A stretch of 64,000 nucleotides of DNA from Neoscytalidium dimidiatum (lineage: Eukaryota > Ascomycota > Dothideomycetes > Botryosphaeriales > Botryosphaeriaceae). Positions 58,201 to 64,000 of the stretch are shown piece by piece. The notes under the pieces were generated by a model. The model was not told the DNA's origin and ran no database searches. It saw nothing but the letters and a program-made list of their open reading frames with translations. Numbering within the stretch: the stretch's first letter is position 1; every line of letters begins with the position of its first letter. A program made the position numbers and the translations under genes. The stretch spans positions 3,658,001 to 3,722,000 of the forward strand of contig CM074696.1 of NCBI GenBank assembly GCA_037367355.1, given 5' to 3'.

Positions 58201-61191
58201 AAGTCCTTGACGCCCGCCAGCCGTGTTGCTGCAACTCAACCTTTGGTTGCTGCCCAGCAAGACGTGCAACACGCTATCGACGAGGCCAAGTCTGTGAAGC
58301 AGGAGAGGGATATTAGGATAAAAGCTGCTGCGGCAGCTGCAATTGTCGCCTTCGGGGAAATTCCGAAGAAGCCAGCTTTAACCATTAAGGGCATGATGGA
58401 CAGCGTCAAAAACGAAGAGAATCTGGAGCTACAGAAGCGGTCTGCCGCAGCTGTCGCTGTCCTCGTGGACCATGTCGCTGCTAGTGGCAAGCGCGTGATT
58501 GTCGAGAAGGTCGTTGGAAACCTTGTCAAGTTCTGCTGCATGGAAACTGCCGAGACTCCCGAGTTCCACGTCAATGCCGATGTAGAAGTTGGCATCCTAT
58601 CCCTCAAGAAGGAAGAAGATATCAGAGATCATCCAGATGCGGCAAAGTTCGAGAGAGAGGCAAAGGCAGCTCGTATCACGAGACGTGGCGCAAAGGAAGC
58701 GTTGGAGCAGATGGTCACCAACTTTGGCAGCCAGCTGTTCGAGCGAATTCCCATTCTTCGTACACTCATCGAGGAGCCCATTAAACAGGCCTTCACGAAT
58801 GACGAACTACCAAGCGACATCCGAAACCCTGAAAACGTTCTCGGTCAAGAGGTTGTCGATGGTCTTTCAACATTACGGGCGCTGGTTGGCAAGTTTCACA
58901 CCGATTTACATACATTCGTTCTCGATCTCCTCCCGCTCATTGCAAAGGCTTTGCAATCCAAGCTCTCGGTCTTGCGTTACGCTGCCGCAAAATGTTTCGC
59001 AACTATATGCAGCGTCATGACCGTTCAAGGCATTACGATGCTCGTCGAAAAGGTTATGCCAGCAATAAGCAATCCGGTCGATGTCCACTGTCGGCAGGGC
59101 GCTATCGAGTGCATCTACCATCTGATCCACGTCATGGAAGATGGTATCCTCCCATACGTCATTTTCCTCATTGTCCCTGTCCTGGGCCGCATGAGTGATT
59201 CTGACACCGATGTCCGCTTGATTGCGACGACCACGTTCGCAACTCTTGTTAAGCTTGTGCCTCTTGAAGCCGGTATCCCCGATCCTCCAGGACTTTCGGA
59301 GGAACTCCTCAAGGGCAGAGACCGTGAGCGAAAGTTCATTGCCCAAATGCTTGATGCGAAGAAAGTCGAGCCCTTTGAAATTCCAGTCGCAATCAAGGCA
59401 GAGCTTCGTTCATACCAGCAAGAAGGTGTCAACTGGCTCGCTTTCCTCAACCGCTACCACCTTCATGGCATTCTTTGCGACGACATGGGCCTTGGAAAGA
59501 CTTTGCAAACGATCTGTATCGTTGCGAGCGACCATCACAACCGTGCTGAAGAGTACAAGAAGACTGGATCGCCCGACGTCCGTCGGCTGCCTTCTCTAAT
59601 TGTCTGCCCGCCTACGTTGTCCGGGCATTGGCAACAGGAGATCCGCACCTACGCTCCCTTCCTCAATCCTGTTGCTTACGTTGGACCTCCTGCAGAACGA
59701 GCCAAGGTTCGCGCTCAGCTCACGGAAGCCGACATTGTTATCACGTCGTACGATATTTGCCGGAACGATATCGAGGTGTTGGCACCTTTGAATTGGAACT
59801 ATTGCGTTCTCGATGAAGGTCACCTAATCAAGAACAGCAAGACAAAAACCACATTTGCCGTCAAGCGCCTCATTTCGAATCATCGTCTTATCCTCACAGG
59901 TACTCCTATTCAGAACAATGTCCTTGAGCTTTGGTCTTTGTTCGATTTCCTTATGCCTGGATTCCTCGGCACGGAGAAGGTCTTTCAGGATCGGTTCGCT
60001 AAGCCTATTGCTGCTTCGCGTTTCTCCAAGTCATCGTCAAAAGAGCAAGAGGCGGGCGCCTTGGCAATTGAGGCACTCCACAAACAAGTTCTGCCATTCC
60101 TGCTTCGTCGTCTTAAGGAAGAGGTTTTGGATGACCTTCCACCGAAGATTCTCCAGAACTACTACTGCGACCTGTCGGATCTTCAGCGAAAGCTCTTTGA
60201 AGACTTCACGAAGAAAGAGGGCAAGACACTTGCAGAGAAGGCTACGAGCAATGATAAGGAGAGCAAGCAGCACATATTCCAGGCTCTGCAATACATGCGC
60301 AAGCTATGCAACTCGCCAGCCCTTGTCATGAAGCCGGAACACAAGCAATACCAGGATATCCAGAATTACCTAGCGAAGTCCGGTACCAGTCTGACCGACC
60401 CAGCCCATGCGCCTAAGCTCAATGCCCTCCGCGATTTGCTACTCGACTGCGGTATCGGCTCCACGCCATCAGAAGGTGCAGGACATGGAGATATCCCCAA
60501 TGCTGCTGAGGCTGTTTCCCCTCACCGAGCCCTTATCTTCTGTCAGATGAAGGAGATGCTGGACATGGTGCAAGACACAGTCCTAAAGAAGATGCTACCA
60601 TCCGTCCAATACATGCGTCTCGACGGAGGTGTCGAAGCAAGCCGGCGCCAGGAAATCGTCAACAAATTCAACTCGGATCCCAGTTACGATGTGCTGCTAC
60701 TTACCACGAGCGTCGGTGGTCTGGGCCTCAATCTCACTGGTGCTGACACGGTTATCTTTGTCGAACACGACTGGAATCCGCAGAAGGATATGCAAGCCAT
60801 GGACCGTGCTCACCGCATTGGTCAAAAGAAGGTAGTCAACGTCTACCGTATCGTCACCCGTGGTACGCTCGAAGAGAAGATTCTTAGTCTCCAGCGTTTC
60901 AAGATCGACGTCGCCAGCACCGTCGTCAATCAACAGAATGCTGGCCTGGGCACCATGGAGACAGACCAAATTCTCGACCTGTTCAATTTATCGACGGACG
61001 GTGCAGACTTATCTAACCCCGGCGGCGCGAACAACGACGCCATCAACGAAGACGATGCCGTCGATGCAACAGGCGAGGTGAGGGAGAAGGGCAAGAAGGG
61101 TTTCCTTGACGAGCTGGGCGAATTGTGGGATGAGCGCCAATACCAGGAGGAGTTCGACCTGGACAATTTCTTAGCGACTATGAAGGGCTGA
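55223..61191 (+). CDS. MOT1: TBP-associated Swi2/Snf2 ATPase Mot1 (BTAF1)
   Basis: 1925 residues in three exons, 55223..55233 (11 nt), 55357..55374 (18 nt) and 55443..61191. Introns are 123 nt (GTGAGT...ACAG) and 68 nt (GTACGT...ACAG). Joined, the N-terminus reads MASRLDRLVTLLETGSTQLI, as expected for Mot1. Roughly residues 1-1290 are HEAT repeats that grip TBP, interrupted by acidic/disordered inserts (about 60-330 and 720-760). The C-terminal third is the Swi2/Snf2 motor: LRSYQQEGVNWLAFL, Walker A DDMGLGKT (about 1356), Walker B DEGH (about 1466), LTGTPIQNN, LLLTTSVGGLGLNLTGADT and motif VI QAMDRAHRIGQKK (about 1795). Mot1 uses ATP to strip TBP from DNA and redistribute it between promoters. 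Very strong identification; only the tiny first exons are inference from splice signals and family conservation. Confidence 0.96.
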
Positions 61192-63275
61192 TAAGGTTGA
61201 CTTCTCTATTTCGAGTCAGCCATTGCTACGGACAACGGGATAATTCTGCATGTTGTTTTTCTTGAACGTTGTATGATTAGTTCCATTAGGGATTGGGAGG
61301 TTGTGACGATAGGATTGTGATTAGATTTTTTCTTTTTCTCCCCGGGTTTCATCATCTACCCTGAGGCTCTCTCGAGACCCCCGTGTCCCACTTATGATTC
61401 CTCTCTCTAACACTCGGTGGATAGGGCATTTCATATGGTCGATGGTGTGGTCTCATAGTTTCCGTGGGAGGAGGATAAGTGTGGAATGATTATTTCTTGT
61501 GTTTCTGAATTTCAGTCTTTTCATGATGGACGTTTTTGGTATTTGAGCATGGATGGGGAGCATACGGGAATGACAGGTTAGCGCGATTCGTCCACCTCTT
61601 TTTTGAGCTTCATGATGGACGACGGTGTATCAATTGGACTAGGTTATGGATTCATGGCAGGGTGACATGTGGCATCGCGATGGAGTATCAGTACGGAAAA
61701 GAGTGCTGAAGGAAGAGGGCAAAAGAAAAAATCAAAAGTATTAGTTCTCATTATCGCACACTGCTTGGTCGTCGTTCATGCAAGCAAACGAACGACAGGG
61801 ATCAGGAGATACTGGCCTATGTAAGTAGGATTTGCGAGAAAGCAGACGTGAAGGGTGGCTCAGTAGTTAATACTATGATAACTGCTCCCCTGCGTGCAAA
61901 GGGACCGGTATCAGGTGGAGTGTGATAATTGTTCGGTCTTGCCCTCCTGCATGTGCTCGTACCCTTGCTGCTGAGATGGTCATATGGGTTTTGTGAAGAG
62001 TTGTGGCCTGCGATATGTCCAATGTTTGATATATGTCAGTACGAGAGCTATACAGTCAAGTAAGCCTTATTATGCACAGCACCTGCCTATACTATTTGCA
62101 CCTCTGCATGTAGCTTTGAGTGTAGCGACAAATCTTCCTGTAGGGTACAGAAAAAATTGGTCGTTAGGAAGGCGCTATATCAGTTATGCATCTCGGTTGC
62201 ATTATTCTTGCATAAACAGAGCAGACTAAGATGCTGTCTTAATCAATAATAAAGGTAGCACAGGAAATAGCGCCACATAGAAAGAAAGCCTTCAGCGTCG
62301 ACTCGAATTTTAAAAACTACTTCAATTGAATGATGTATAGGTTGGTTTTGTGTCGTACCTGCTAAGTCATACCAGATATCATTGCCATGCTGATTGTAAG
62401 TGTCTCCAAACAGCCAACGAAGGTGCTCATAGGGCGTTGAAGCAGCCGTCCGGACAAAGGTTTCCAACAAACCACATCTATGTCTAGATAAACACTTTAG
62501 CTCCCTATAACATTACCAAACAGCAGCAATACTTCTACGACTAATATGACATTGATATACCTTTAAGTTATGTATGCGCAGATATACTACTGTCCGTAAG
62601 TTCATCACGAAGGCCATACTTGTTATCAATTCGAGAGCAGAATCACTGTACACTGAAAAGCGAATGCACTCATAATATACAACGCAAGGACCTCAGGCGT
62701 CCCATGATTCTGAAGTTGGCTGACGGAAAGGGCTCCAACGAGCAGCGTTCTTGTGAGCAGCAGCTAAACGCAATCCGGGCAGGGCGACAAGACTGCCTTT
62801 CTGCAGACATTTTGCGAGGAGGCGCACGCGTCCATTCATTGCACAATGGCATATTTGGATCATCTGCTCCAAACAAACCAAGCTACGAGAAATCTGAACC
62901 TTGACAAGCTCCCAATCTCCTCGTCAAAGCAAAGATTCATGGGAAGATAATAGAGCAGAGGAAAAAGGTCTCCCTGAATCTGACCGGAGGGAAATCACGA
63001 AGGATACTTCAAGGGGAAAACACAACTTTGCAAAAGGTCTCGTACATTGCCTGTTCTGTCCACTTTTTTGATTGATTACACCATAGAGCCCCTTCCAGAA
63101 AGAGAAGAAGCGCCCCGGATGTCCATCATGATTGCAGTATTGGAAAGAAGTTTGATGATGATGCCAGCAGCCCGTAGAAAAGCTCAGCACGGTAGTAAAT
63201 AGATCCAGTTTCAGTCCGGTCCAAGTCGTTCCGGGTCCACGGCGGATTTGCCGAAATAATCAGTGATCGGCTTGT
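61192..63275. other. Convergent intergenic region, 2.1 kb, no gene seen
   Basis: It lies between the 3' ends of Mot1 (+) and the Stm1-like gene (-). The first 400 nt are T-rich 3' flank. The middle is AT-richer, with short frames in all phases and no recognisable product. Confidence 0.5.
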
Positions 63276-64000
63276 TTATGCGCCCAGGCTGGGGAAGGCG
63301 TTGGTGTCGTTGACGTTGACACGGGCACCACCACGGGCAGCGCCGCCACGCTCACCGCCGCGGCCACCGCGGCCACCACGGCCGCGACCCTCACCACGGA
63401 AACCACCCTCGCGAGGACCGCCACGGCCACCGCGGGCACCGCCGCGCCCACCCCGGAAACCACCACGCTCCTCGCCACGGCCGTAGATGTCGCCGAGCTC
63501 GAGGGCAGCCTTCTCCTTCTTGGCCCTTTCACGAGCCTTCTTACCACCCTCACCAACGAAGTAGGCCTCCTCATCATCGGCGCGCTCGATGGGCTTGCCC
63601 TCGGGGAACTTCTTGCTGGCGCCCTCGTTGGGCTTGCGGATCTCGACGTTGGCACCGAGAGCAGCCTTCTTCTCCAGGATCTCAGCGAGGTAGTCATCGT
63701 AGCTCTTGACCTTCTCCTCCTCGGTGGGCTCAGCAACCTCGCCGTCACCCTCGACAGCGGCAGCCTCCTCCTCCTGCTTGGCAAGAGCCTCGCCGGCCTG
63801 CTCGTCAGCGAGCTCCTTGTTGCCGTCCTCACCACCCCAGCCCTGCTGGACCTGCTTCGGGTGATCGCTGCAGCTTAGTTAGAGATGATATCCTCGCATA
63901 TCGTCGGATGGCAGGTTTCTTACGAGACGCCAGTGCGGCTGTGACGGTCATCACGGCGGGGACCCTTGCCACGGCCACCACGCTGCTCGCCTAGTTACCG
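63276..64000 (-). CDS. Stm1/HABP4-family ribosome- and RNA-binding RGG protein (3' part, runs off the window)
   Basis: Two exons are visible: 63924..63990 and 63276..63867, with a 56-nt intron 63868..63923 (GTAAGA donor, TAACTAAG branch region, GCAG acceptor). A TAG acceptor at 63991-63992 shows that another intron begins there, so the 5' exons lie beyond 64000. The visible protein runs GEQRGGRGKGPRRDDRHSRT, GVSDHPKQVQQGWGGEDGNK, then an acidic stretch, the HABP4/PAI-RBP1 signature (SYDDYLAEILEKKAAL, SKKFPEGKPIERADDEEAYF), a basic helix and a long RGG-box, ending NAFPSLGA before TAA. Yeast Stm1 and animal SERBP1 clamp idle 80S ribosomes; RGG repeats bind RNA. Longer frames in another phase here are shadows. 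Confidence 0.9.

Noticed and set aside
10094..61191. Idea that Prp45, TAF11 and Mot1 form a functional transcription cluster
   Set aside because: They are spread over 50 kb among unrelated genes on both strands; co-occurrence is best explained by chance.
63260..63835. 191-codon minus strand ORF of Arg/Ser/Val repeats
   Set aside because: It is the wrong phase of the Stm1-like gene. The correct phase gives the HABP4 signature and RGG box and ends at 63276.

Overview
The window is nuclear DNA of a filamentous ascomycete fungus (Pezizomycotina). Every recognisable gene is a fungal family. Introns are short (about 47-254 nt, mostly 50-140), begin with GT, end with AG, and many carry a CTRAY-like branch site. 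Intergenic DNA is a mix of GC-rich and more AT-rich blocks. There are no operons, phage, insertion sequences or CRISPR arrays. I cannot place it below subphylum from sequence alone.

Layout. 0-9 kb: five minus-strand genes without assigned function: a small protein whose only ATG seems to form its own coding exon, a coiled-coil protein, a doubtful 108-residue ORF, a 184-residue protein with one intron, and a 948-residue Ser-rich disordered protein. 10-18 kb: SNW-domain splicing factor Prp45 (+), a GNAT acetyltransferase (-), an ankyrin-repeat protein (+), TFIID subunit TAF11 (+) and ribosomal protein uL4 (-). 20-30 kb: a Msg5-type MAP-kinase phosphatase, a disordered putative nuclear protein with a KEN box and a PP1-docking motif, and a membrane-anchored ubiquitin-like/BAG co-chaperone, all (+). 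30.3-40 kb: no convincing gene. Its first half is relatively AT-rich; its second half is GC-rich with several short tandem arrays. 40-43.4 kb: a five-exon Zn2Cys6 transcription factor. 43.4-50.1 kb: a second gene-poor stretch. 50-61 kb: ribosomal protein uL13, an acyl-CoA-synthetase-like AMP-binding enzyme and the TBP-removing ATPase Mot1, all (+). 63.3 kb to the edge: the 3' part of an Stm1/HABP4-type ribosome-associated RGG protein (-).

The genes are mainly housekeeping: transcription initiation (TAF11, Mot1), splicing (Prp45), translation (uL4, uL13, Stm1-like), signalling (phosphatase) and protein folding (BAG). I see no biosynthetic or defence cluster. I resolved exon structures by hand for the spliced genes, and the reading phases close exactly in each case.

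The points most worth checking are: the BAG gene, which has no ATG in a usable position and apparently starts at GUG; the roughly 190-residue insert in the TAF11 histone fold; the 11-nt and 18-nt coding exons of Mot1; G-quadruplex-capable arrays upstream of the Zn2Cys6 gene and between the ligase and Mot1; and the two gene-poor islands. I did not find a clear new multi-gene system.
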